From: Acidimicrobiaceae bacterium
Lineage (GTDB): Bacteria > Actinomycetota > Acidimicrobiia > Acidimicrobiales > RAAP-2
Reading direction: 5' to 3'
DNA: 64,000 nt
NCBI GenBank assembly: GCA_003132165.1
Contig: PKWW01000070.1
Span: 36,173 to 100,172, forward strand
Positions 46,683-55,737 of this stretch are shown piece after piece (within the stretch, counting starts at the first letter, position 1; the number at the start of each line of letters is the position of its first letter). Under the pieces are notes generated by a model that worked only from the letters and a program-made list of their open reading frames with translations, ran no database searches and was not told the DNA's origin. The position numbers and the translations under genes are program-made.

Positions 46683-46793
46683 TGTGGGCCTCCTTGTTTC
46701 TTTGGAATCGACTTGCGTCGGTTCCGGAGGGAACCACAACGGCAACCTCAAGGGAATAGGCTACTTGGTCAAGGGACTTAAGACCAATTTTTT

Positions 46794-48185
46794 TTACGGC
46801 TTGCGGATCGTGGTTCCCGACGCGGAGTCCTCCACGACCCAGCCCAACTTCACCAGTTCGTCGCGCAAGCGGTCGGCTTCGGCCCAGTTTTTCGTGAATC
46901 GCGCCTCATCACGCTCGGCGACGAGTGTCGCGCTGAGATCGTCCATATGGTGGCTACTGCTCAGTAACTGAAGCCCGAGGGCACCGAACAGCGCGTTGAC
47001 GGCGAGCGCGAGTTCTTTTCCCCGCGCGTCCTCGCCCTTGTCAGCCGCAGTATTGGCAGTGCTCACGGCCTCGAAGAGCGCCGCCACCGCGAGCGGCGTA
47101 TCGAGATCGTTGTCCAGGTAGGCGCCCACCTTCTCGCAGAGCTTCCCGGTCTCCTCGGTCCAGGTGAAGTCCGTCGCCACCTCGAGGGCGTTCCCCGCGA
47201 GTGCCGCCAGGTCGAACCGGCGCGCCAAGGTGTCGAGTCGTAGAAGAGCCCTCTCAGCGTCAGCGATGGTGGCGGGCGTCACCTCGATGGGCGAGCGGTA
47301 GTGCGAGCGAAGCACCAGCAAGCGGTAGGCGCGCGCGTCGGTCTTCTCCAGCAGGTCGGTGAGCGACGTGAAGTTCCCGAGCGACTTGCTCATCTTCTCG
47401 GACCCCACCATCACCCATCCGCTGTGGGACCAGTGCTGCGCGAAGTCGCGGCCCTGGGAAACGGCTTGGGCCCGCTCGTTCTCGTGGTGGGGGAACTTGA
47501 GGTCGAAGCCCCCGACGTGCAGGTCGAAGCCGTCCCCGAGCAGTGCGAGCGACATGACCACACACTCGGTGTGCCAACCGGGTCGGCCGTCACCGAACGG
47601 TGCGGGCCACGAGGGCTCGCCGGGTTTGGCGAACTTCCAGAGTGCGAAGTCGAGTGGCGAGCGCTTCTCGTCGTTCGCCTCGACGCGCGCACCGGCGCGC
47701 AGCGACTCGAGCGGCTGTCCCGCGAGCAGCCCGTAGTCCTTCACCCGGCTCACGTCGAAGTAGACGCCGTCGCTCGTCAGGTACCCGACGCCGCTCTCGA
47801 GGAACGAGGCGATCAGCTCGGTCATCTCGGCGACGAACTTCGTGGCGTGGGGCGTGTCGTCGGGTCGCGCGACGCCAATGAGATCCATGGCGGCCCACCA
47901 CTGGTGCTCGTAGGTGCGCGCGATGTCGGTCTCGGTCGTGTCGTCGCGCAGGGCCCGGTTGATGATGTTGTCGTCGATATCGGTGATATTGGAGACGAAT
48001 CGCACGTCGAGCCCCCGGAAGGTGAACCAGCGCCTCGCCACGTCCCAGACGAGCGTGTAGCGACCGTGGCCCAGGTGGGGCAGGTCGTAGACGGTGGGAC
48101 CACAGGCGTACATCGACACGCGACCGGGGTCGCGTAGCCGGAGTTCGCAGATCTCACCGCGGGCCGAGTCAAAGAGGCGAATCAC
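46794..48185 (-). CDS. cysS: Cysteinyl-tRNA synthetase
   Basis: Charges tRNA-Cys. 463 residues from a GTG at 48185. The first zinc ligand and signature are in MYACGPTVYDLPHLGHGR (HLGH is the HIGH motif), other zinc ligands in WHTECVV and KFPHHENE, and KMSKS in GSEKMSKSLGNF. The C-terminal helical domain ends in AEADRLRDELVKLGWVVEDSASGT. The mycothiol ligase MshC is a paralogue, but length and tail favour CysS. It is divergent from valS with only 20 bp between starts. Confidence 0.93.
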   Translation of the reverse strand: MIRLFDSARGEICELRLRDPGRVSMYACGPTVYDLPHLGHGRYTLVWDVARRWFTFRGLDVRFVSNITDIDDNIINRALRDDTTETDIARTYEHQWWAAMDLIGVARPDDTPHATKFVAEMTELIASFLESGVGYLTSDGVYFDVSRVKDYGLLAGQPLESLRAGARVEANDEKRSPLDFALWKFAKPGEPSWPAPFGDGRPGWHTECVVMSLALLGDGFDLHVGGFDLKFPHHENERAQAVSQGRDFAQHWSHSGWVMVGSEKMSKSLGNFTSLTDLLEKTDARAYRLLVLRSHYRSPIEVTPATIADAERALLRLDTLARRFDLAALAGNALEVATDFTWTEETGKLCEKVGAYLDNDLDTPLAVAALFEAVSTANTAADKGEDARGKELALAVNALFGALGLQLLSSSHHMDDLSATLVAERDEARFTKNWAEADRLRDELVKLGWVVEDSASGTTIRKP

Positions 48186-48205
48186 TGTTCTAAACTACGC
48201 CAACC

Positions 48206-50773
48206 ATGCCAGACGCTCTCGCCCCCCACCTCCATACGCTCCCCGAAAAACCCACCATCGACGGGCTCGAGGGGGCGTGGATGGCGCGCTGGGACCTCGA
48301 AGAGACCTACCGCTTCGACCGCGAGGCCCCGCGCGAGCGGGTCTTCTCCATCGACACCCCCCCGCCCACGGTCTCGGGCTCGTTGCACATTGGCCACGTC
48401 TTCAGCTACACCCAGGCCGACGTCATCGCGCGCTATCAGCGCATGAACGGAAAGAGCGTCTTTTACCCCATGGGCTGGGACGACAACGGCCTGCCGACCG
48501 AGCGCCGGGTCGAGAACTTCTTCGGGGTGCGCTGTGACCCTTCGTTGCCGTACGACCCGGGTTACGAACCCCCCGAGAAGCCTGGCGAGAAGAAGCTCTC
48601 GGTCTCGAGGAAGAACTTCGTCGAGCTGTGCCACCGCCTCACCGCCGCCGACGAGGAGGTCTTCAAGAACCTCTGGCGCCACCTCGGCATCAGCATCGAC
48701 TGGAGTCTCGAGTATTCGACGATCTCGAGCCACGCCCAGGCCATCTCCCAGCGTGGCTTCCTCGAGATGATGCGCCGCGGCGAGGTCTACTCGAGCGAAG
48801 CCCCGACGCTCTGGGACGTGGACTTTCGAACCGCCGTCTCCCAGGCGGAGCTCGAGGACCGCGAGCGCCCCGCGAACTACCACCGCATCGCGTTCGAAAA
48901 GGCCGACGGCTCGGGCACCATCGAGATCGAGACCACTCGTCCCGAGTTGCTCGCCTCGTGCGTCGCGCTCGTCGCGCACCCCGACGACGAGCGTTTCAAG
49001 CCCCTCTTTGGGACGCTGGTCGTGACGCCGCTGTTCGGCGTCGAGGTGCCCGTCCTCGCGCACGAACTCGCCGACCCCGAGAAGGGATCGGGCATCGCGA
49101 TGATCTGCACCTTCGGCGACACGACCGACGTCACGTGGTGGCGCGAGCTCTCACTGGCGACCCGGGCACTCATTGGTCGCGACGGACGATTCCTGGCCTG
49201 CGAGTTCGGGTCGGAGAACTACCCGTCGCGCGACGTCAAAAAGGCCCAGTCGCTCTACGCGCAACTCGAGGGACGCACCGTCAATCAGGTCCGTGCCGCG
49301 GTCGTCGACGCGCTGCGCGAGAGCGGCGAGTTGATCGGTGAACCGCGCCCCATCACCCACCCCGTCAAGTTCTACGAGAAGGGCGAGCGCCCACTCGAGA
49401 TCGTGACCTCGCGCCAGTGGTTCGTCTCGACACTCGAGCACCGCGCCGAGCTCTTGGCCCGCGGCGAGCAGCTGCACTGGCACCCCGATTTCATGAAGCA
49501 CCGCTACAAGTCGTGGGTCGAGGGACTCAACGTCGACTGGAACATCTCGCGCCAGCGCTTCTTCGGCGTGCCCTTCCCGGTCTGGTACCCGACCGACGCC
49601 CAGGGCGAGATCGACTTCGACACGCCGATCATCCCCGACATCGCCGAGTTGCCGGTCGACCCGTCGAGTGACGTGCCCCGCGGCTACGAGGAGTCCCAGC
49701 GCAACGCACCCAACGGTTTCGCGGGCGATCCCGACGTCATGGACACCTGGGCGACCAGCTCGCTCTCGCCCCAGATCGCGGGACACTGGGGTACCGACCT
49801 GTTCGAGCGGGTCTTTCCCATGGACCTGCGTCCCCAGGCCCACGAGATCATCCGGACCTGGCTGTTCTCCACGGTCGTGCGCAGCCATTTCCAGCACGAC
49901 AGCCTCCCCTTCACCGACGCGCTGATCTCGGGCTGGGTGCTCGATCCCGACCGCAAGAAGATGAGCAAGTCCGTGGGCAACGTCGTCACCCCGATGCCGC
50001 TCTTGGAGAACCACGGCGCCGACGCGCTGCGCTACTGGGCCGCCTCGGGTCGACCCGGCACCGACACCGCCATCGACGAGGCGCAGATGAAGATCGGTCG
50101 TCGTCTCGCCATCAAGGTGCTGAACGCATCCAAGTTCGTCCTCGGGCGCCTCGAAGGGACGCGCGCCACGAGCATCTCCGACGTGAGTGAGCCCCTCGAC
50201 CTCGATCTGCTCGCCCTGCTCGCCAACCTCATTGGCGACGCGACCAAGGCCTTCGACGAGTACGACTACGCGCGCGCGCTCGAACGCACCGAGGCGTTCT
50301 TCTGGTCCTTCTGCGACGACTACCTCGAATTGGTGAAGATCCGCGCCTACGGCGACGCCGACGACGCGCCCACCCGCTCGGCCAAGGCCACCCTCGCCAT
50401 CGCGCTCTCGGTCCTGCAGCGCCTGCTGGCGCCGTTCATCCCCTTCGTGAGCGAAGAGGTGTGGCGCTGGTGGCACGACGGGTCCGTGCACGTCGCTGCG
50501 TGGCCCGCACTGGACGAGCTGCGCACCGCACCGGTCGCCGGTTCGGTCTTTGCGACGCTGCGCGAGGTGCTCGAAGCCGTACGGCGCGAGAAGAGCACCG
50601 CGAAGGTCTCCCAGCGCGCCGAGGTCGAATTCGTGACCATCAGCGCACCCGCCGAGTTCCTCGACGACGTGCGAGCCGGCCAGGGCGACCTGAAGGACGC
50701 CGGCGCGATACGCGAGCTCGAACTCATCGAGGCCGCCGACGTCGCGTTCAGCGTCTCGCTGGTCCAGGCCTAA
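48206..50773 (+). CDS. valS: Valyl-tRNA synthetase
   Basis: Charges tRNA-Val; class I enzyme of 855 residues. PPPTVSGSLHIGHVFSYTQAD carries HIGH, the editing (CP1) domain lies at about residues 220-370, DVMDTWATSSLSPQI is a conserved ValS block, and KKMSKSVGNVVTP carries KMSKS near residue 590. A helical anticodon-binding domain follows; the long C-terminal coiled coil of E. coli ValS is shortened. The start is the ATG at 48206, 20 bp from cysS. Confidence 0.95.
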   Translation: MPDALAPHLHTLPEKPTIDGLEGAWMARWDLEETYRFDREAPRERVFSIDTPPPTVSGSLHIGHVFSYTQADVIARYQRMNGKSVFYPMGWDDNGLPTERRVENFFGVRCDPSLPYDPGYEPPEKPGEKKLSVSRKNFVELCHRLTAADEEVFKNLWRHLGISIDWSLEYSTISSHAQAISQRGFLEMMRRGEVYSSEAPTLWDVDFRTAVSQAELEDRERPANYHRIAFEKADGSGTIEIETTRPELLASCVALVAHPDDERFKPLFGTLVVTPLFGVEVPVLAHELADPEKGSGIAMICTFGDTTDVTWWRELSLATRALIGRDGRFLACEFGSENYPSRDVKKAQSLYAQLEGRTVNQVRAAVVDALRESGELIGEPRPITHPVKFYEKGERPLEIVTSRQWFVSTLEHRAELLARGEQLHWHPDFMKHRYKSWVEGLNVDWNISRQRFFGVPFPVWYPTDAQGEIDFDTPIIPDIAELPVDPSSDVPRGYEESQRNAPNGFAGDPDVMDTWATSSLSPQIAGHWGTDLFERVFPMDLRPQAHEIIRTWLFSTVVRSHFQHDSLPFTDALISGWVLDPDRKKMSKSVGNVVTPMPLLENHGADALRYWAASGRPGTDTAIDEAQMKIGRRLAIKVLNASKFVLGRLEGTRATSISDVSEPLDLDLLALLANLIGDATKAFDEYDYARALERTEAFFWSFCDDYLELVKIRAYGDADDAPTRSAKATLAIALSVLQRLLAPFIPFVSEEVWRWWHDGSVHVAAWPALDELRTAPVAGSVFATLREVLEAVRREKSTAKVSQRAEVEFVTISAPAEFLDDVRAGQGDLKDAGAIRELELIEAADVAFSVSLVQA

Positions 50774-52419
50774 TCGATCGCGCTGGCGTCGAAGCTCGAG
50801 AGCACGCGCACACCATCCGGCGTGACGTCGTAGAACGCGAATTGATCGAACGTGCGCGCCAAGGTGCGCGCGAAGTCCGCGCTCACGTCGAACACCGCGA
50901 ATCCCATCTCAACGGGCCACTGACCTGCCGGGTCGCTCGCGACGCTGGGACGAACATCGGCGCCACGGCTTCGCAACACGTACTCGAGCTCATCGCGGCG
51001 CGCCGTATTCTCGGCGTCGCTGAGCACCTGCGAGTAGGGATTATCGCTGGTCACGACGAAGAACGATCCGAGCTCGCGCGCCGCGTCGCACCCGTCCACC
51101 CACGCACCGGTGGCGTCGTGCACCCTCAGTTCGGTCGGGGGCACCTGGTACGAGACGCCGAGCGCGGGCGCGAACACCGGTCGCGCTGTGACGACCGACT
51201 CGGCGAAGGCCACGGCCGCTCTCGTCGTCGCCGAGGTGCGGGGACTCGCCGTCACGTCAAAGGCGTGCTGGGTGAACGGCAACTCCACGTAGTAGATACG
51301 CGCGAGCGCGACGCGCCGGAACTTCTCGACGAAGTTTCGCGCGACCTGCACGTCGACGAGCGTGTCATTGCCGCCCTGGATCACGAGGAATGGTGGCGCA
51401 TCGCACGTGATGCGGTGATGCGGTGACATCTGCTCGTAGAGCTCGCGATGGTCGTCAAAGCCTCGCTGCACGACGCGACCCTCGAGGAGGATCCGCAGGC
51501 CCTTGCCCAGCCCGCGCCAGTGTTCGTCGTCGCCCGTCATCTCGAGGACCCCGTAGAGGGAGATACACCCGCGCACCGTCCAGTCCGTGATCCCCTCGAC
51601 GTCGCGTGGTCGCCACGTCGGGTCCTGCGAGCTCAGCGCCAACAGTGCCGCCAGGTGCCCGCCCGCCGAGCCGCCCGCGACGACGAGGCGATCGGGGTCC
51701 CCTCCGTAGCTCGCGATGTTCTTCTTGATCCAGAGAAGCGTGCGCGCCACGTCCTCGATCTGCGCGGGCCAGGGATTCTTCGGTGCGAGCCGGTAATTGC
51801 ACGCCACCACCACCCACCCGCGCGCGACGAACTCGTGCAGCATCGGTCGCCCCTGCTCGCGTTTGTCACCGAAGGTCCAGGCACCACCGTGGATGAAGAA
51901 GATGACCGGCGCGCCCTTGGGGGTTTGGGACGTGCGCCAGATATCGAGGCGATGGCGCTGCTCGGGACCATAGGGAACGTTGCGGATCAACTGCATCCCA
52001 CGCGGGTGCAGCGGAATCTTCAGCATCGTTCGCCACCACGCACCGAACAGGTCATCCTTGGGGTACTGCATCTCGAGCGGCGCGCGGGGGCTCTCGAGCA
52101 GCGCGCGGCGCACGATGCCGCGCGAATAGAACTGGATGAAGACGAGCACCAGGTTCTCCAGCACCACAAAGGTCGCCAGCGCGAGTACCAGGTCGCTCAA
52201 CCACTCGGTGTGGGGCCAGCCCCACCACCAGAGCAGGCCCACGAGGGCCGCCTCGGCGACGATCGCCTGGTCGGGGAGCTCACCCGCGGCCCAGCCCACC
52301 GGATACGCGAGGGCCGCAAAGATCCCACGGCGCCCCGGGCGCAACGCGGTCAAGGCCGAGAACAGCAACCACGCGGAGATTGCCGCTACGAAGAAGGCCA
52401 TGCTCCATTGTGGTCGCAC
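50770..52419 (-). CDS. Membrane-anchored alpha/beta hydrolase (HSL/acetyl-esterase type)
   Basis: Esterase-like protein of 549 residues. Four hydrophobic segments (about residues 5-120) precede a catalytic domain with IFFIHGGAWTFGD (oxyanion HGG), GGSAGGHLAALLALS (nucleophile Ser), VIQGGNDTLVDV (acid) and LPFTQHAFDV (His), the layout of LipQ-like acetyl esterases. About 150 extra residues follow the catalytic domain. The 3' end overlaps valS by 4 bp. The substrate is unknown. Confidence 0.85.
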   Translation of the reverse strand: MRPQWSMAFFVAAISAWLLFSALTALRPGRRGIFAALAYPVGWAAGELPDQAIVAEAALVGLLWWWGWPHTEWLSDLVLALATFVVLENLVLVFIQFYSRGIVRRALLESPRAPLEMQYPKDDLFGAWWRTMLKIPLHPRGMQLIRNVPYGPEQRHRLDIWRTSQTPKGAPVIFFIHGGAWTFGDKREQGRPMLHEFVARGWVVVACNYRLAPKNPWPAQIEDVARTLLWIKKNIASYGGDPDRLVVAGGSAGGHLAALLALSSQDPTWRPRDVEGITDWTVRGCISLYGVLEMTGDDEHWRGLGKGLRILLEGRVVQRGFDDHRELYEQMSPHHRITCDAPPFLVIQGGNDTLVDVQVARNFVEKFRRVALARIYYVELPFTQHAFDVTASPRTSATTRAAVAFAESVVTARPVFAPALGVSYQVPPTELRVHDATGAWVDGCDAARELGSFFVVTSDNPYSQVLSDAENTARRDELEYVLRSRGADVRPSVASDPAGQWPVEMGFAVFDVSADFARTLARTFDQFAFYDVTPDGVRVLSSFDASAID

Positions 52420-52456
52420 TTGTGCACGACGGGCAAACCGTCTCTAGTCTGGGGTT

Positions 52457-53362
52457 ATGAACGAATGGCCATCATCACTGGAGAGACTGCGCGGCACCGT
52501 TGGGATCTGGACGAGCACCCACGAGACGCTGCCCGCGGGCCAGAGCGGCAACGTCGCCCTCGAGGTCGAGAATCTCGGGTACTCGGCGATGTGGATCCCC
52601 GAGGCGTGGGGCCGCGAGTCCTTCACCAGCTCGAGTCTCTTGTTGTCGGCGACCTCGACGCTCACCATCGCGACCGGTATCGCCAACATCTGGGGTCGTG
52701 ACGCGGTAAGCGCCGCGAACGCCGCCAAGACCCTGAACGCCGCCTACACCGACCGCTTCGTGCTCGGGCTCGGTGTGAGTCACCAACCCCTCGTCGAACG
52801 GCTTCGCGGCCACGACTACCAGTCGCCGCTCGAGGTGATGAGGGAGTACCTGACCGCCATGGACGCGGCCCCGATGTTGGCACCCGAGGGCCAGCACACC
52901 TACGCGCGCGTCGTCGCGGCCCTCGGCCCCAAGATGCTCAAACTCGGCGCCACGCTCGCCAATGGCGTGCACACCTACCTGGTCACCCCCGAACACACGG
53001 CCATCGCGCGCGACATCGTCGGTGACCACTTCATCGGCGTCGAACAGGCCGTGGTGCTGGGAGAGAGTCGCGAGGAGTTCCTCCGTCGCGCCCACGCCTA
53101 CCTCGAGATCTACACCGGGCTCGAGAACTACCGCAACAACTGGCGCCGGCTCGGGTTCAGTGACCCCGACTTCGTGCGCGGTGGTTCCGATCGGCTCTGT
53201 GACGTGATGGTCGTGCACGGCAACGAGCACGCGGTCTTGGCGGCGGTGAACGAGCATCGCGACGCCGGGGCCGATCACGTCTGCCTCCAGGTGCTCGGCG
53301 AGGACATGACGACGCCGCCCCTGCACGAGTGGCGCCTCATCGCCGCAGCGCTCGAACAGTAG
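52457..53362 (+). CDS. LLM-class (probable F420-dependent) oxidoreductase
   Basis: Luciferase-like monooxygenase-fold protein of 301 residues. Typical pieces are GTVGIWTSTHETLPAG at the start, VENLGYSAMWIPEAWGRESF, LTIATGIANIWGRDAV and FVLGLGVSHQPLVERLRGHDYQSPLEVMREYL. Many actinobacterial LLM proteins of this kind use F420, and an FrhB-type protein is in the window, but FMN use cannot be excluded. It overlaps the SRPBCC gene by 1 bp. Confidence 0.87.
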   Translation: MNEWPSSLERLRGTVGIWTSTHETLPAGQSGNVALEVENLGYSAMWIPEAWGRESFTSSSLLLSATSTLTIATGIANIWGRDAVSAANAAKTLNAAYTDRFVLGLGVSHQPLVERLRGHDYQSPLEVMREYLTAMDAAPMLAPEGQHTYARVVAALGPKMLKLGATLANGVHTYLVTPEHTAIARDIVGDHFIGVEQAVVLGESREEFLRRAHAYLEIYTGLENYRNNWRRLGFSDPDFVRGGSDRLCDVMVVHGNEHAVLAAVNEHRDAGADHVCLQVLGEDMTTPPLHEWRLIAAALEQ

Positions 53363-53808
53363 TGGCGACGATTTCGATCTCCCAAGATTTCCCCGTAACA
53401 CCTGACGCTCTGTGGGAGGAACTTCGTCACATCGAGCGCCACGTACGTTGGATGCACGACGCGGTCGCCATCACCTTCCACGACGAACAACGAGAAGGCG
53501 TCGGAACCCGGTTCTCCTGCACGACCAAGGTCGGGCCCTTCGTCACGCAGGACGTGATGGTCGTCAACGAATGGTCCGAGAACGAAGTCATGGGCGTCGA
53601 ACACCGTGGTCTCGTGCGCGGTACCGGCACCTTTCGCCTCGAACCACACGCTGGGGGCACGGCACTGACCTGGCGCGAGACGTTGCACTTCCCGTGGTGG
53701 ATGGCCGGAACCCTGGGGGCGGTCGCCGCCTCACCGGTTCTTCGTGCACTTTGGCGCTCGAACCTTCGTGCGCTCAGCCGAGAGGTCACAGCGCAGAAAC
53801 GACGATGA
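53362..53808 (+). CDS. SRPBCC-family (START-like) protein
   Basis: Ligand-binding protein of 148 residues. The GTG at 53362 overlaps the upstream stop by 1 bp and gives MATISISQDFPVTPDALWEEL, the usual SRPBCC/polyketide-cyclase beginning. A curved-sheet pattern (VGTRFSCTTKVGPFVTQDVMVVNEW, GTGTFRLEPHAGGTALTW) and a C-terminal helix follow. It may bind a hydrophobic substrate of the upstream oxidoreductase; this is inference from gene order. Confidence 0.82.
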   Translation: MATISISQDFPVTPDALWEELRHIERHVRWMHDAVAITFHDEQREGVGTRFSCTTKVGPFVTQDVMVVNEWSENEVMGVEHRGLVRGTGTFRLEPHAGGTALTWRETLHFPWWMAGTLGAVAASPVLRALWRSNLRALSREVTAQKRR

Positions 53809-53855
53809 CCAGTTGTGACGATCCTGGGCGGCATCTTGATCCCCGAGTTGGGGTT

Positions 53856-54296
53856 TTAGCCCAGGTTTCTATCGGGATCGATGATCACCACATCGGGGCT
53901 ACGCGGACCGCCGCGGACCGCTCGCACGAGCATCGCGACCATCCCTAGCCACACGAATTCGACCAGGCCAATGCCAATCCAACCGAACGTGATCGTCAAG
54001 AGACCGACCAGAAAACCCTTCAATATCCCAAAGTGGATCATGCACGCGACTTCCATGGGAAACCAGGCGAAAAGCCAACTGAGAAACGGAGCCAGCATCA
54101 CCGCCGCCAAGCGGCGTTGCCAGCCTAGGTAGATCCCCAACACCGCAGTGACGGCGAACCCCCACGTGGTCACCGCAGCCGAAGGCGCCACCACCTCCAT
54201 GAAGAGCACGACCGTCATGGCGAGCGCCCACAGCACCAGAGGGGCCGACACGTTGCCCTTCGCACGGTCGCCGAACCGAATGACCACGTTGCTCAC
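53856..54296 (-). CDS. Hypothetical integral membrane protein
   Basis: A 146-residue protein with four hydrophobic segments (APLVLWALAMTVVLFMEVVA, TTWGFAVTAVLGIYLGW, AAVMLAPFLSWLFAWF, FGWIGIGLVEFVWLGMVAML) and a short charged end. No family recognised. It stands alone between the SRPBCC gene and the S51-like gene. Confidence 0.65.
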   Translation of the reverse strand: MSNVVIRFGDRAKGNVSAPLVLWALAMTVVLFMEVVAPSAAVTTWGFAVTAVLGIYLGWQRRLAAVMLAPFLSWLFAWFPMEVACMIHFGILKGFLVGLLTITFGWIGIGLVEFVWLGMVAMLVRAVRGGPRSPDVVIIDPDRNLG

Positions 54297-54355
54297 TCCC
54301 CCAACTTAGTCATTTCACTGGCGGAGCTTCACACCACTCGCAGTACGCTGAGCCA

Positions 54356-55453
54356 ATGGCCAAAGGCGTGATTGCTCTCCTCGGATCTGGCGAGACCGCT
54401 CCAGGGATGACGAAAGTGCACCGCGAGATCCTCGCGCCTCTCCAGCCACTGCGGGCGGTGAATCTGGACACCACGTACGGCTTCCAGGAGAATGTTCCAC
54501 AGATGAGCAAGAAGCTCGAGGATTATTTCTCCACTTCGCTCAACGTCATCCTCGAGACGCTTCACTTTCCCTCTTTTGACAACGCCAGTGAATTAGACCG
54601 GGCACGTTTCAAATTGAAGGTGAAGGCATCGAACTACGTCTTCGCCGGGCCCGGTAGTCCCACCTACGCCCTGGCCCAGTGGTCGCCCTTGAACCTCGAG
54701 AACGACCTGATGAACGTCCTTGATAATGGTGGCACGGTCTGTTTCGCTTCGGCTGCGGCGCTGACCCTCGGCGCGTTCACTGCGCCGATCTATGAGATCT
54801 ACAAGGTCGGAGCAAAGCTCCACTGGGTTGATGGGCTCAACGTACTCGGTGCGATAGGTCTTGAGTGCGCGGTAATTCCCCACTACGACAACAACGAAGG
54901 TGGTAACTACGACACCAGATTCTGTTACCTCGGCGAACGCAGACTACGGCTCCTCGAGGACCTCCTCCCGGATGATGCAGCGGTACTTGGTATAGATGAA
55001 CACACCGCTTTGATCCTGGATTTAGCGGCGGACACCCTCACAGTGCGCGGCCGAGGTAACGCTTACTGGCGGGTGCAGAATACTGAAAGGGTCCTGACCA
55101 AGGGGAAGGCCGTGCCTCTAGCCGAACTTCGCGCCGTAACGGAATCCCATCGACCATTGCGACAAGAGGTTTCCAGCGCGGTCTCCACCAACAGCTTGAC
55201 GGACCTCGCTGATCGCGTACTTGCGGCTGGACCAACCTCCCATGAGGCGCTGGCACAATTGATCGAAATGGCAGCGAGCGGCGGCGAGGGCCACGTTGAT
55301 CCGACATCCTTGATCGAGGGGATCCTTCGGGTCCGACGCGTGGCTCGCGAGCAGGGCCACTACGACTTGGCTGATCTCCTCAGACAAGCTCTCATTGAAG
55401 CCAAGGTCGAAGTTCAGGATGGTCCCGATGGTTCTACTTGGTCACTTCACTAG
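54356..55453 (+). CDS. Peptidase S51/cyanophycinase-like protein with CysS-type C-terminal domain
   Basis: A 365-residue protein. Residues 1-230 look like the class I glutamine-amidotransferase-like fold of S51 peptidases: VIALLGSGETAPG at the start, VFAGPGSPTYALAQ, the nucleophile-loop position VCFASAAALTLG, and CAVIPHYDNNEGG. Residues about 310-365 (REQGHYDLADLLRQALIEAK then VQDGPDGSTWSLH) resemble the C-terminal domain of cysteinyl-tRNA synthetases, including the CysS at 46.8 kb. Catalysis is unproven because the usual GxSAGA elbow is altered to FASAAA. The function is unknown. Confidence 0.7.
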   Translation: MAKGVIALLGSGETAPGMTKVHREILAPLQPLRAVNLDTTYGFQENVPQMSKKLEDYFSTSLNVILETLHFPSFDNASELDRARFKLKVKASNYVFAGPGSPTYALAQWSPLNLENDLMNVLDNGGTVCFASAAALTLGAFTAPIYEIYKVGAKLHWVDGLNVLGAIGLECAVIPHYDNNEGGNYDTRFCYLGERRLRLLEDLLPDDAAVLGIDEHTALILDLAADTLTVRGRGNAYWRVQNTERVLTKGKAVPLAELRAVTESHRPLRQEVSSAVSTNSLTDLADRVLAAGPTSHEALAQLIEMAASGGEGHVDPTSLIEGILRVRRVAREQGHYDLADLLRQALIEAKVEVQDGPDGSTWSLH

Positions 55454-55679
55454 TGGTCTTTCGTGCATTTCTAGAAACCCTTAAGCCCACCGGCCTCTAA
55501 AGCAGAGCGCCAACTGGGACAGGTCGCTTCCGACGATTTCGCAAACAGTAGTCATAGCCGAACGCTCATCAGTACCCGTCAACGGACAAGGAATCTCTTG
55601 GCAGCATTCCTTCATCGCTCCTCATTGGTTCTTCAACCATCCCTCTCCCCCAATTGACGCCACCGATAAACCACAAAGC

Positions 55680-55711
55680 GGAAGGCCCCCCTCTCACGAG
55701 GGGGGCCTTCC
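55680..55711 (-). terminator. Hairpin terminator of the 1,099-residue repeat protein
   Basis: A perfect 14-bp stem (GGAAGGCCCCCCTC / GAGGGGGGCCTTCC) with loop TCAC lies 27 bp past the stop on the reverse strand, then GCTTTGTGGTTT. The same CCACAAAGC flank and a near-identical stem occur at 63286. Confidence 0.85.
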
Positions 55712-55737
55712 GAAGAACAACTACTGCAATCTAATTC

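Noticed and set aside
49151-50491. 446-residue reverse-strand ORF inside valS
   Set aside because: Antisense shadow of a certain gene.
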